Of a stretch of DNA of 25,040 nt, positions 7,507 through 14,928 are shown piece by piece. The DNA lies in NCBI GenBank assembly GCA_045649455.1, contig JAZRPV010000010.1:1-25040 (forward strand). The letters run 5' to 3'. Numbering within the stretch: position 1 is the first letter of the stretch; every line of letters starts with the position of its first letter. This DNA comes from JAEDES01 sp045649455 (GTDB lineage Bacteria > Bacillota_I > Bacilli_A > RF39 > UBA660). A model generated the notes under the pieces. That model had not been told where the DNA came from. It was given only the letters and a program-made list of their open reading frames with translations, and searched no databases. A program made the position numbers and the translations under genes.

Positions 7507-8929
7507 GAGTTACCATTTCAGTGTCAATTGTAATCTTCTCAAATGAATAACCATTGTCTTTTCCATATTGAATAATTGACTTTAATGCATCTCTAGTAGC
7601 TGCTTTAATATCATGCATTAAAACCATATTACTTCTATTCTTTTTAAGTCCTCTAACAGTATTATTATAAACATAACTACTTGTAACACTACTAGAATCA
7701 GCATCTCCACTAGATACGTTCCAATCATAATATTTATATCCTCTATTTAACACTTCTTTTGTTAAAGTAGACATAATACCAGAACAATATTTTCTACTAA
7801 TTGTATTACTAGATCCACCTGGAAATCTAATAATTTTAGAATCAATCCCTGTAATTCTTTTTACCCTAGCACTTACTGTATTTAAATCATTAAAATATGA
7901 ATCAACTGATGCATAAACTCTTGCATAATCATGACTTGAAGTATGTAATGCAACTGTATGTCCTTCATCATGCATTCTTTTAATTAAATAATCAGGTCCA
8001 CTACTTGTAACAAAGAATGTTGCTTTTATTCCTTCAGCTTTTAAAATATCTAAAATAACATTAGTAGTACCTTCTCTAGGTCCATCATCAAAAGTTAAAT
8101 AAATAACTCCGTTTTGTCCTCTTTGAGATACAATAACTTTTCTTTCCTTAGTTGTAGTATTTCCTGCATCATCACTAACTTCATACTTTAATGTATAAGT
8201 TCCAGAAACACTAGTATTAACACTTCCAATAACCTTAACTCTATTAGAAATATCACCAATACAATTGTCAGCAGCACTAAATCCTTTTTCACTATAACCT
8301 TCATTTACAAATGCATAAGTAACATCAGAACCATTCAAAGTAAGAATAGGTGCAACTTTATCTTCGTAAACTAATTCTTTTTCAACTTTAGTAGTATTGC
8401 CTGCTTTATCACTAACTTTATAAATAGCTTTATTATCTTCAACACTAACCTCTACTTTAGAAGTAATATCTCCATCATAATTATCTACTGCAGTATATTC
8501 TTCTTTCTTAAACTCTGCATTAGGACACATTACAATTCTTTTTTCTTCACTAATTTTAATAACAGGAGCACTCTTATCAACAACTTTTACAGTACGCGTA
8601 ACAGTCTTTTTAAAAGGTCCTTTTTTAACAGTATAACTAACTTCATATTCCCCTAACTTATTAGAATTAACTTTCCCTTTTACTTCTACATCATCAGTAA
8701 CATCTTTATCCATATAATTAGCAGAATATCCTTTTTCAACATATTCTTCTTTATAATCAATAGTAATTTTCTTACTACCTTTAAGTTCAATTCTAGGTAA
8801 AAATAAATAATTATATGCCACAAAACCACCAAGTACTAATACCAATAAAATACAAATAACAATAAAAATAATCTTATGTTTTACAAAGAACTGACCAATA
8901 GATCCAAATCCTTTTTTTATTTTACCCAT
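7490..8929 (-). CDS. Membrane-anchored polysaccharide deacetylase with Ig-like repeats
   Basis: 479 aa. The ATG at 8929 has GGTGAG upstream. Residues 1-18 are basic, 20-45 a membrane segment, so the rest is outside the cell. Three DUF5011/Cry22-type Ig-like units follow (about 47-118, 119-190, 191-268), the second and third with D-x-x-x-GDI and SD-x-AGNTT motifs. The NodB domain (about 275-470) has all catalytic motifs: TFDDGP (279-284), HTSSH (329-333), RFPGG (368-372), DWN (402-404) and LMHD (437-440). These enzymes remove N- or O-acetyl groups from peptidoglycan or other glycans. The Ig units probably space the enzyme from the membrane. The glycan substrate cannot be told from sequence. 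It is transcribed alone. Confidence 0.9.
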   Translation of the reverse strand: MGKIKKGFGSIGQFFVKHKIIFIVICILLVLVLGGFVAYNYLFLPRIELKGSKKITIDYKEEYVEKGYSANYMDKDVTDDVEVKGKVNSNKLGEYEVSYTVKKGPFKKTVTRTVKVVDKSAPVIKISEEKRIVMCPNAEFKKEEYTAVDNYDGDITSKVEVSVEDNKAIYKVSDKAGNTTKVEKELVYEDKVAPILTLNGSDVTYAFVNEGYSEKGFSAADNCIGDISNRVKVIGSVNTSVSGTYTLKYEVSDDAGNTTTKERKVIVSQRGQNGVIYLTFDDGPREGTTNVILDILKAEGIKATFFVTSSGPDYLIKRMHDEGHTVALHTSSHDYARVYASVDSYFNDLNTVSARVKRITGIDSKIIRFPGGSSNTISRKYCSGIMSTLTKEVLNRGYKYYDWNVSSGDADSSSVTSSYVYNNTVRGLKKNRSNMVLMHDIKAATRDALKSIIQYGKDNGYSFEKITIDTEMVTQRVNN

Positions 8930-8948
8930 ACGTCTCACCACTACACTA

Positions 8949-8976
8949 ATTATATCACAAATCACCTATATGTCTA
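8949..8976 (-). promoter_or_regulatory. Promoter of the deacetylase gene
   Basis: TATAAT at 8949-8954 with an extended TGA, 16 bp from TAGACA at 8971-8976 (5 of 6 to the -35 consensus). One of the best promoters in the window. Confidence 0.75.
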
Positions 8977-8983
8977 TAAAACA

Positions 8984-9005
8984 AAAAAGAGTTTAAACTC
9001 TTTTT
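8984..9005 (-). terminator. Terminator of the sigma-factor gene
   Basis: A 22-nt perfect palindrome centred on TTTAAA (arms AAAAAGAG and CTCTTTTT) with a T run on the minus strand; it begins at the TAA stop. Confidence 0.8.
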
Positions 9006-9690
9006 ATACTTTATTATTTTTAATAAATTCTTTTAATATTTTAGCAAGCGCTCTCTTCTCAATTCTAGATACATAACTACGTGAAATACCCAACTTCTTA
9101 GATAATTTATTTTGAGTAAGACTCTTTTTATTATTAAGACCATATCTATCTATAATAATAGATTTTTCTCTATCTGTTAAAACGTCTAAATATTTAGAAA
9201 CTAATTTTATATCATCTGCTTTACTTATCTCATCTAAAAAATCAATATTAGGAGTCTTTAAAACATCAATAATTGTAATTTTATTACCTTCCTTATCATA
9301 ACCAATTGCTTCATTCATACTAACATCTCTACTATATTTATTATTACTCCTAAAAAACATTAAAATTTCATTTTCTATACATCTAGCACAATAAGTAGTA
9401 AGTTTAATTCCCTTATCACTAGAAAAACTATCTACACCTTTAATTAAACCAATTGTCCCAATACTAATAAGATCATCACTTGATACTAAATTAGAATCAT
9501 ACTTTTTAACTATATGTGCAACTAATCTTAAATTATGTTCAATCAATTTATTACGACTATCTCTATTACTATCTTTTTCTAAAATATATTTTTCTTCTAA
9601 TTCTTCACTAAGAGGTTCTAAAAAACAATCATTAGAATAACTCCCTGTAAAACAAAACAACTCTCTTATAAAAGAAAATAATTCAAACAC
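9004..9690 (-). CDS. SigK/SigE-like alternative sigma factor
   Basis: 228 aa. The start is a GTG at 9690 with a weak GGTGA just upstream; no in-frame ATG fits the conserved N-terminus. The first ~25 residues are hydrophobic, as in the N-terminal stretch of Firmicute SigK. PLSEELEEKY (26-35) precedes region 2: NLRLVAHIVKKY (53-64), DLISIGTIGLIKGVDSF (73-89) and TTYCARCIENEIL (98-110), very like sporulation sigma factors K and E. YDKEGN at 131-136 is another sporulation-sigma hallmark. Region 4 (165-222) ends with a helix-turn-helix (LTQNKLSKKLGISRSYVSRI). No regulon or sporulation gene is visible nearby. It could be a true mother-cell sigma factor or a repurposed one. Confidence 0.85.
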   Translation of the reverse strand: MFELFSFIRELFCFTGSYSNDCFLEPLSEELEEKYILEKDSNRDSRNKLIEHNLRLVAHIVKKYDSNLVSSDDLISIGTIGLIKGVDSFSSDKGIKLTTYCARCIENEILMFFRSNNKYSRDVSMNEAIGYDKEGNKITIIDVLKTPNIDFLDEISKADDIKLVSKYLDVLTDREKSIIIDRYGLNNKKSLTQNKLSKKLGISRSYVSRIEKRALAKILKEFIKNNKV

Positions 9691-9704
9691 ATAATCACCA
9701 TTAA

Positions 9705-9710
9705 ATTATA
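9705..9710 (-). promoter_or_regulatory. -10 element of the sigma-factor gene
   Basis: TATAAT about 15 nt upstream of the GTG start; the -35 region (TTTTAT at 17 bp) is poor and overlaps the preceding terminator. Confidence 0.45.
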
Positions 9711-9721
9711 TGTAAATAAAA

Positions 9722-9743
9722 AAGTAGATAAAACTATCTACTT
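9722..9743 (-). terminator. Terminator of the metallophosphoesterase gene
   Basis: A 9-bp perfect stem (AAGTAGATA/TATCTACTT) with a 4-nt loop, followed by TTTT on the minus strand. The TAG stop lies at the loop. Confidence 0.85.
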
Positions 9744-11551
9744 ATTACTTTTTGATAAACTATTTCATTATTCTTAGTTAATTTAGTACTAACACTAAGT
9801 GGCATAAATACCATATATTTAATACCAGTATCTTCATCAAAATAAATTCTTAAGTGACAAGCACCTCTTCTATTCTTACCTTCAAAATAAGGAGGAATAT
9901 AACAATAACTACTTGCATAATTAAATTGATTTCTATGTGTATGACCAAATATATCTATATAAGAATCATCTCTACTTCTACCTATATTAGTATAAACTTC
10001 TTCTAAATAATCATTCATATCATCAACAGTTAATCCATCTTCATCAAGATCAACAGGAAAATTAAATTCTGAAGGATGATGTAAATCAAATTTGCCAATA
10101 TTACCCATTACATTTTCTAAACAAATAGTAGAATGATAATACCCTAAATCAATAAAGTCATCTCTTTCATCTGTTAACATCTTAAGTGGATCAAATCCAT
10201 AATTAGACATATTTCTTTCATGATTACCACCTAATACAGCATGATAAATACCATCTGCTTTAGGAATCACATCAATAGATTCTTCTACAATTTTTCTATT
10301 ATTAACTGCATTAGTATAATCAATAGGTCTTGAACTAAATCCATTATAAAAATCTCCTAAATTAAGAATTAAACCAATTCCATTTTTAGCACAATAATCG
10401 TTTAACATATCAAAACCTTCAAGAGTCTTTTTATCAAACTCTTTAATATGAAAATCTGATACTAACATAACATCCATATGTTTACACTCACTAGGTACAT
10501 CAATCATAAATTTACCATTAGCCATTAATCTAGGTTTAACAACCTTATATGTAGGTTTTCTAGTAAAAGTACCATTAGTAATATTAATATCTTTTCTCAT
10601 TTCACTTAATAAACGAGAAACTTCACTCATATCACTAGTAATACCATTGGATTGGATAACACTTAATAAATCATCTAAACTAGCACTCTCTACTAAAAGT
10701 TTTTGATAAATAATCTCTTTTAATCTTGCATCTTTTTTATCTTGTTTAGTTTTCTTTTTTTCTGCAGTTTTATAATCACTAACAATTTTACCAAGTCTAG
10801 TAACTTCTCCACTTAATTCTTCAAATTGACTTTTATAAGGAGCAAGTTCATCTCTTTCAGATGTAATACTTCCTAAATTAGTTTCTAATAAACTAATTTG
10901 TTCTCTTAATTCACCTAATGTTTTTTCTAATTCTTTAACATAATCTTTCTTACTGCGAAAATCATCTCTTACAGTACCTAATTCATCAATTAAAGAATCA
11001 ACTTTAGAATTAGATTTTTCTAAGTCAGATTCAAAAACTCCAGATTCTCTCTTAGCTTCTTCTAATAATCTTTCTAACTCTTTTACTTTTCCTTCAAGTT
11101 CTCTTACTTTAACAATATATTTAGCAACACTATCAGTATTAACTTCACTTGGATATAATTTATTAACTTTTTCAATAACTTCTAAAATACAATGTTCTCT
11201 AAATTCTGTATCACAATCAATTACATTTCTTTTTAAATAATCATCATATAATTGATCAAAACTTCTAATTTTATCTAAAGTTTCATCACTAATAACAGAT
11301 TTTTCTTCATGCATCCAACCCACAAAATTTCCAACTAAAGAAACTAATTTTGCAGCATGTTTAACAGAAATTTTTACATCTTTAGAAAATTCATTAATAA
11401 CACATTCAGTAAAATGATCAATAAATTCTTTATCAGAAATCTTCCCTCTTTTACCTAAATAATCACACATATCAATATAAAAAATATCATCTATAGCATG
11501 TTCTCTAATATATTTATTTAATTTAATTTTATCTACACCAGTAAGTGCCAT
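9734..11551 (-). CDS. Coiled-coil metallophosphoesterase of unknown role
   Basis: 605 aa, with AGGAGG before the ATG. Residues 1-140 are helical and unrecognised. Residues ~143-265 are a heptad-rich coiled coil full of E/K/L. Residues ~275-325 look like a small helical, possibly winged-helix, unit. Residues ~359-590 are a calcineurin-type phosphoesterase: SDFH (D366, H368), GD (D400), GGNHE (N443, H444), a HH pair (491-492) and GHTH (H537, H539), so both metal sites look intact. No signal peptide or membrane segment, hence cytoplasmic. The coiled coil recalls SbcD/SbcC or Y-family nucleases only loosely; there is no adjacent ATPase. Substrate unknown (nucleic acid, nucleotide or phosphoprotein). 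Single-gene unit with its own promoter and terminator. Confidence 0.85.
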   Translation of the reverse strand: MALTGVDKIKLNKYIREHAIDDIFYIDMCDYLGKRGKISDKEFIDHFTECVINEFSKDVKISVKHAAKLVSLVGNFVGWMHEEKSVISDETLDKIRSFDQLYDDYLKRNVIDCDTEFREHCILEVIEKVNKLYPSEVNTDSVAKYIVKVRELEGKVKELERLLEEAKRESGVFESDLEKSNSKVDSLIDELGTVRDDFRSKKDYVKELEKTLGELREQISLLETNLGSITSERDELAPYKSQFEELSGEVTRLGKIVSDYKTAEKKKTKQDKKDARLKEIIYQKLLVESASLDDLLSVIQSNGITSDMSEVSRLLSEMRKDINITNGTFTRKPTYKVVKPRLMANGKFMIDVPSECKHMDVMLVSDFHIKEFDKKTLEGFDMLNDYCAKNGIGLILNLGDFYNGFSSRPIDYTNAVNNRKIVEESIDVIPKADGIYHAVLGGNHERNMSNYGFDPLKMLTDERDDFIDLGYYHSTICLENVMGNIGKFDLHHPSEFNFPVDLDEDGLTVDDMNDYLEEVYTNIGRSRDDSYIDIFGHTHRNQFNYASSYCYIPPYFEGKNRRGACHLRIYFDEDTGIKYMVFMPLSVSTKLTKNNEIVYQKVISR

Positions 11552-11581
11552 AAAAATCCTCCTAAAACAGAAATCTCATCT

Positions 11582-11610
11582 ATTATACAAAAAGAGTAGA
11601 AATAAATCTA
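11582..11610 (-). promoter_or_regulatory. Promoter of the metallophosphoesterase gene
   Basis: TATAAT at 11582-11587 and a weak TAGATT 17 bp upstream at 11605-11610, just beyond the HIT-gene terminator. Confidence 0.5.
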
Positions 11611-11614
11611 CTCT
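11593..11614 (-). terminator. Terminator of the HIT-protein operon
   Basis: 8-bp perfect stem AGAGTAGA/TCTACTCT, 6-nt loop, then TTTTT on the minus strand; overlaps the TAG stop. Confidence 0.8.
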
Positions 11615-12134
11615 ATTTTTCTATTTTATAATCTAATTTTTTTCTTAAAGTCATTAATTTTTCTTTATCCTCTACATAATCAAATCTAGGTTTAACAAAA
11701 TTCTTTGAACCTCTCTTTTCAAAATCATATCTAGGAATTAATTGAACATGAAAATGATTCATTGGACCATCACACATAGTACATAAATATACACTTTCTG
11801 ATTTATATACTTCTCTTAAAATAATCATTACTCTCTTTGCAAGAACATAAACCTTCTTACAAGTTTCATCATCAATATCCATCATATCTTTATAATGTTT
11901 CTTAGTACTAATTGCAACATGACCTTCACTTCTAGGATTACCTACTAAAAAGCATTCTAAATCTTCATCTTCATAAATCATTTTATCTGTATCATCACCA
12001 AATAAAACTCCATTATGTTTTTTATTAAAACATGTTGGACAAATACCAGAATCAGTTAAATCAGCAGTACCAGCTTTACCTTCGGCAACCATTCTAACAA
12101 CTTCTTCTTCCCTAAAATCTTTTAAATTATTCAT
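11613..12134 (-). CDS. HIT-family nucleotide-binding protein with zinc Cys pair
   Basis: 173 aa, with AGGAGG before the ATG. A CPTC knuckle (C32, C35) and downstream histidines can bind zinc. The HIT core runs about 50-140 and has H127-F-H129-V-Q131 in place of the usual H-x-H-x-H. Gln in the third position is found in GalT-like and Ap4A-phosphorylase-like branches of the superfamily, so a nucleotidyl transferase or dinucleoside phosphorylase activity is possible, but this is inference. A second Cys pair (C118, C121) lies before the motif. It is 8 nt downstream of an unknown gene and shares its terminator. Confidence 0.85.
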   Translation of the reverse strand: MNNLKDFREEEVVRMVAEGKAGTADLTDSGICPTCFNKKHNGVLFGDDTDKMIYEDEDLECFLVGNPRSEGHVAISTKKHYKDMMDIDDETCKKVYVLAKRVMIILREVYKSESVYLCTMCDGPMNHFHVQLIPRYDFEKRGSKNFVKPRFDYVEDKEKLMTLRKKLDYKIEK

Positions 12135-12142
12135 AAAACCTC

Positions 12143-12793
12143 CTATATTCGAATACTTCTACCATAATTACCAGTTTTCTTCATCGCTTTAAAATACTCC
12201 ACTTGAAAACTAAAACCAATAATTTCAGAAATATCTTTTCCCTCTTCAATTATTTTATTTATCTCTTCATATAAATTATCAATAATTTCATAATCACATT
12301 TAATAAAAGGATTAGTAGTTGATTTACTTCTCTTTGACATACTCTCAATAAAATTATAAGTTGCCCCTATTTTTAAAACTTTACTAAATAAATAAAATCT
12401 AAACCAAATAGGATATTTCTTTTCTTTATTACACAAAAAATTAATCCAAGGATTTAAACTATCCATTTGTTCATCTTGAATACATCCTAAAACTTTAGCA
12501 TATTGTTCATCATTTAAATTTGTTCTATAAGTACTTGAATTCTCATCATAATATCCTAATTCTTGAACATAACCTTTACTATATCTTAAATAACAATCTG
12601 GTATTTCTTTAATAACATAATTTTCTCTTAAATAATTATTTAACTTTTCATCATTATCTGCATTACTTAAAAAACTATCAATATCATTTAAATATAATTG
12701 TAAAGCTGTCTTTAAGTTTCCAGAATTAAATCTATTCTTTAAATGTTTATTTTCAAAAATTAAAAAATCTAAACTATCTTCAATCTTTCTCAT
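12143..12793 (-). CDS. Uncharacterised cytoplasmic protein upstream of HIT gene
   Basis: 216 aa, family not identified. The ATG at 12793 has AAAGGA about 9 nt upstream. Helical and charged throughout, with no signal peptide or membrane segment. Distinct stretches are a Tyr-rich YLRYSKGYVQELGYYD near the middle, NPWINFL, YPIWFRFYLFSKVLKIG and RSKSTTNPF. The P-x-W-F-x-x-x-x-F and R-S-K-x-T elements look conserved enough to define a family, but I cannot name one. It is the first gene of a two-gene unit with the HIT protein (8-nt gap), which hints at a shared nucleotide-linked role. Confidence 0.7.
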   Translation of the reverse strand: MRKIEDSLDFLIFENKHLKNRFNSGNLKTALQLYLNDIDSFLSNADNDEKLNNYLRENYVIKEIPDCYLRYSKGYVQELGYYDENSSTYRTNLNDEQYAKVLGCIQDEQMDSLNPWINFLCNKEKKYPIWFRFYLFSKVLKIGATYNFIESMSKRSKSTTNPFIKCDYEIIDNLYEEINKIIEEGKDISEIIGFSFQVEYFKAMKKTGNYGRSIRI

Positions 12794-12818
12794 ATAATCA
12801 AATCCTTTATACAAATAA

Positions 12819-12847
12819 ATTATAACACAAAAAAGAAACTTGGTTAA
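12819..12847 (-). promoter_or_regulatory. Promoter of the unknown gene-HIT unit
   Basis: Extended -10 TGTTATAAT (TATAAT at 12819-12824), 17 bp from TTAACC at 12842-12847 (4 of 6 to the -35 consensus). Confidence 0.65.
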
Positions 12848-12861
12848 ATACCAAATTTCTT
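12833..12861 (-). terminator. Terminator of glmM
   Basis: Stem AAGAAA plus TTGGT pairing with ACCAA plus TTTCTT across one mismatch, 5-nt loop, then TTTT on the minus strand. It contains the glmM stop and overlaps the next promoter's -35. Confidence 0.75.
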
Positions 12862-14178
12862 CTTAATAACATCTGCAATCTTTTTAGCTTTTTTATTAAT
12901 ATCATCTTGATCTAAACCTTCAATCATAACTCTAATTAAAGCTTCAGTTCCAGATGGTCTAATTAATACTCTTCCTTCACCTGCAAGTTCTTTTTCTACT
13001 TCACAAATAACATCGGTAACTTGTTGATCATTTTCATATTGTCCTTTAGCTTCTTCTCTAACTTTAACATTAATTAATACTTGAGGATATCTCTTCATAA
13101 CAGAAGCAAGTTCAGACATACTACCTTTACTATCTGATAACATACCAAGAACTTGAATAGAAGTTAATTCTCCATCTCCAGTATTTGCAAAATCTTTAAA
13201 AATAACATGTCCAGATTGTTCTCCACCAATTATATAGTTACATTCAAGCATCTTTTCTAAAACATATCTATCTCCTACTTTTGTAGCGACAAAGTCTATA
13301 TCATTAGCTTCACAAAATTTAACTAATCCAAGATTAGACATAACTGTACCAACTAAAGTATTATTAGTAAGTTTACCACTCTTCTTTAACGAAAGTGCAC
13401 TAATAGCCATAATTTGATCTCCGTCAACTTCTTCTCCATTTTCATCAATCATTAAACATCTATCAGCATCTCCATCATATGCAATACCAACATGAGCCTT
13501 TTCTTTTTTTACTGCTTTGATTAATCCTTCTAAATGAGTAGAACCAGCATTATCATTAATATTATATCCATCATAATCAAAATTCATAAATGTTGCATCT
13601 AATCCTAATTGATTAAATAAAAGTGGTGCAGTTGCACTAGCAGAACCATAAGCACAATCTACAACAATTTTTAAATTTTTATTAATATTACCAGCAGTCT
13701 CAACAATATGTTCAACATAATCATCAACTGCATTATCACAAACGTCATAAGTACCAACAACATTAGTTGTAGGAACTGCTTTACCTAATAAATATTTTTC
13801 AATTTCATTTTCTACTGCATCAGGTAATTTAAATCCTTCACCATCAAATAATTTAATTCCATTATATTCAGATGGATTATGACTAGCAGAAATCATTGCC
13901 CCCATACTAGCATTATATTTTTTAACTAAATAAGATACTGCTGGAGTTGGAACAACACCTAAATCAATAACTTTAGCACCTTGACTCATAAAACCTGCAC
14001 TAAGCGCTGCTGATAACATTTGTCCAGAGATTCTTGTATCTCTACCAATTAAAACAACTAAATCTTTCTTACCACCTAAAACATAAGCAGCAGCTTCTCC
14101 AATTTTCATCGCTAAATCATGAGTTAAATCTTCACCCACAATACCTCTAATTCCATCAGTTCCAAATAATTTACCCAT
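12844..14178 (-). CDS. glmM: Phosphoglucosamine mutase
   Basis: 444 aa, the usual GlmM length (about 445-450). Converts glucosamine-6-phosphate to glucosamine-1-phosphate for UDP-GlcNAc and peptidoglycan synthesis. The active-site phosphoserine is S99 in SASHNPSEYNG, the Mg-binding loop is DGDADR at 235-240, sugar recognition is GEQSGH at 319-324, and the phosphate-binding loop is RPSGTE at 407-412. The start is preceded by AAGGAGG. It begins 1 nt after the GlmU-like beta-helix gene, with which it forms an operon. Confidence 0.96.
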   Translation of the reverse strand: MGKLFGTDGIRGIVGEDLTHDLAMKIGEAAAYVLGGKKDLVVLIGRDTRISGQMLSAALSAGFMSQGAKVIDLGVVPTPAVSYLVKKYNASMGAMISASHNPSEYNGIKLFDGEGFKLPDAVENEIEKYLLGKAVPTTNVVGTYDVCDNAVDDYVEHIVETAGNINKNLKIVVDCAYGSASATAPLLFNQLGLDATFMNFDYDGYNINDNAGSTHLEGLIKAVKKEKAHVGIAYDGDADRCLMIDENGEEVDGDQIMAISALSLKKSGKLTNNTLVGTVMSNLGLVKFCEANDIDFVATKVGDRYVLEKMLECNYIIGGEQSGHVIFKDFANTGDGELTSIQVLGMLSDSKGSMSELASVMKRYPQVLINVKVREEAKGQYENDQQVTDVICEVEKELAGEGRVLIRPSGTEALIRVMIEGLDQDDINKKAKKIADVIKKKFGI

Positions 14179-14179
14179 A

Positions 14180-14842
14180 TTAATCCTCCTTATTAATTAT
14201 ATTGTTCATATCTTTAACAATTACATTACTTTCAATTAAACCTCTAACTCTTGTTAATGGATAAATATTACTATTACTTAAAATAACAGTACCAGGACAT
14301 AAAACACTATTACATCCTACTTCAACATGATCACCAATAATTGATCCAAACTTACGAAGTCCAGTTTCAATTACTTCATCATCTACTTTTATCTTAACAT
14401 TCTTTTTATCACTTTTTACATTACTTAGGATAACTCCTGCCCCTGTATGCGCATATTCACCAAGAATAGAATCTCCTACATAGTTATAATGAGGACATTG
14501 ACAATTATTAAAGATAATAGCATTTTTAACTTCAGTAGAATTACCAATTACACTATTCTCTCCAACAATAACACTACCCCTAATATAAGCACAATGTCTA
14601 ATCTCAGCATTAGCACATATTATAGTAGGCCCAACTATACATGCACTCTTCGCTACTTTTGCAGTTTTATGTACATATACCCCTTCATCTACTTCTTCAT
14701 ATTCATCACCTAAATTAGGTATTAATCCCATAATAAATTCTTTTATTTTAGGAAGTACTTCCCATGGATAATTACAATTTTCAAATAAATCTTTTGCAAT
14801 AGTTGCATCTAAATTTAAATGTTCTTCAAATCTTTTTAACAT
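14180..14842 (-). CDS. GlmU-like left-handed beta-helix acyltransferase (no pyrophosphorylase domain)
   Basis: 220 aa. AAGGTGA lies 6 nt before the ATG. An N-terminal ~50-residue helical part is followed by hexapeptide repeats (roughly 55-210) such as VHKTAKVAKSACIVGP, IRGSVIVGENSVIGNSTEVKN and GDHVEVGCNSVLCPGTVI, the signature of a left-handed parallel beta-helix. The HYNYVGDSILGEYAHTGAG stretch matches the acetyl-CoA-site region of GlmU C-terminal domains. The nucleotidyltransferase half of GlmU (L-x-A-G-x-G-T-R-M) is missing, so it cannot make UDP-GlcNAc alone. Coupling to glmM fits acetylation of glucosamine-1-phosphate or a related sugar; this is inference. Confidence 0.85.
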   Translation of the reverse strand: MLKRFEEHLNLDATIAKDLFENCNYPWEVLPKIKEFIMGLIPNLGDEYEEVDEGVYVHKTAKVAKSACIVGPTIICANAEIRHCAYIRGSVIVGENSVIGNSTEVKNAIIFNNCQCPHYNYVGDSILGEYAHTGAGVILSNVKSDKKNVKIKVDDEVIETGLRKFGSIIGDHVEVGCNSVLCPGTVILSNSNIYPLTRVRGLIESNVIVKDMNNIINKED

Positions 14843-14877
14843 AATATCACCTTCTAAATAATAAATTATCCAAATTA

Positions 14878-14883
14878 ATTATA
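14878..14883 (-). promoter_or_regulatory. Extended -10 promoter of the GlmU-like gene-glmM operon
   Basis: TGGTATAAT (TATAAT at 14878-14883), about 36 nt upstream of the start codon. The -35 (TTGTTT at 18 bp) is weak. Confidence 0.6.
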
Positions 14884-14910
14884 CCACATATAAAAAAAGT
14901 AAAACAAAAA

Positions 14911-14928
14911 AAGAGACAAAAGTCTCTT
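14911..14928 (-). terminator. Terminator of surface protein P2
   Basis: 7-bp stem AAGAGAC/GTCTCTT with a 4-nt loop, then seven T on the minus strand; starts at the TAA stop. Confidence 0.88.
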
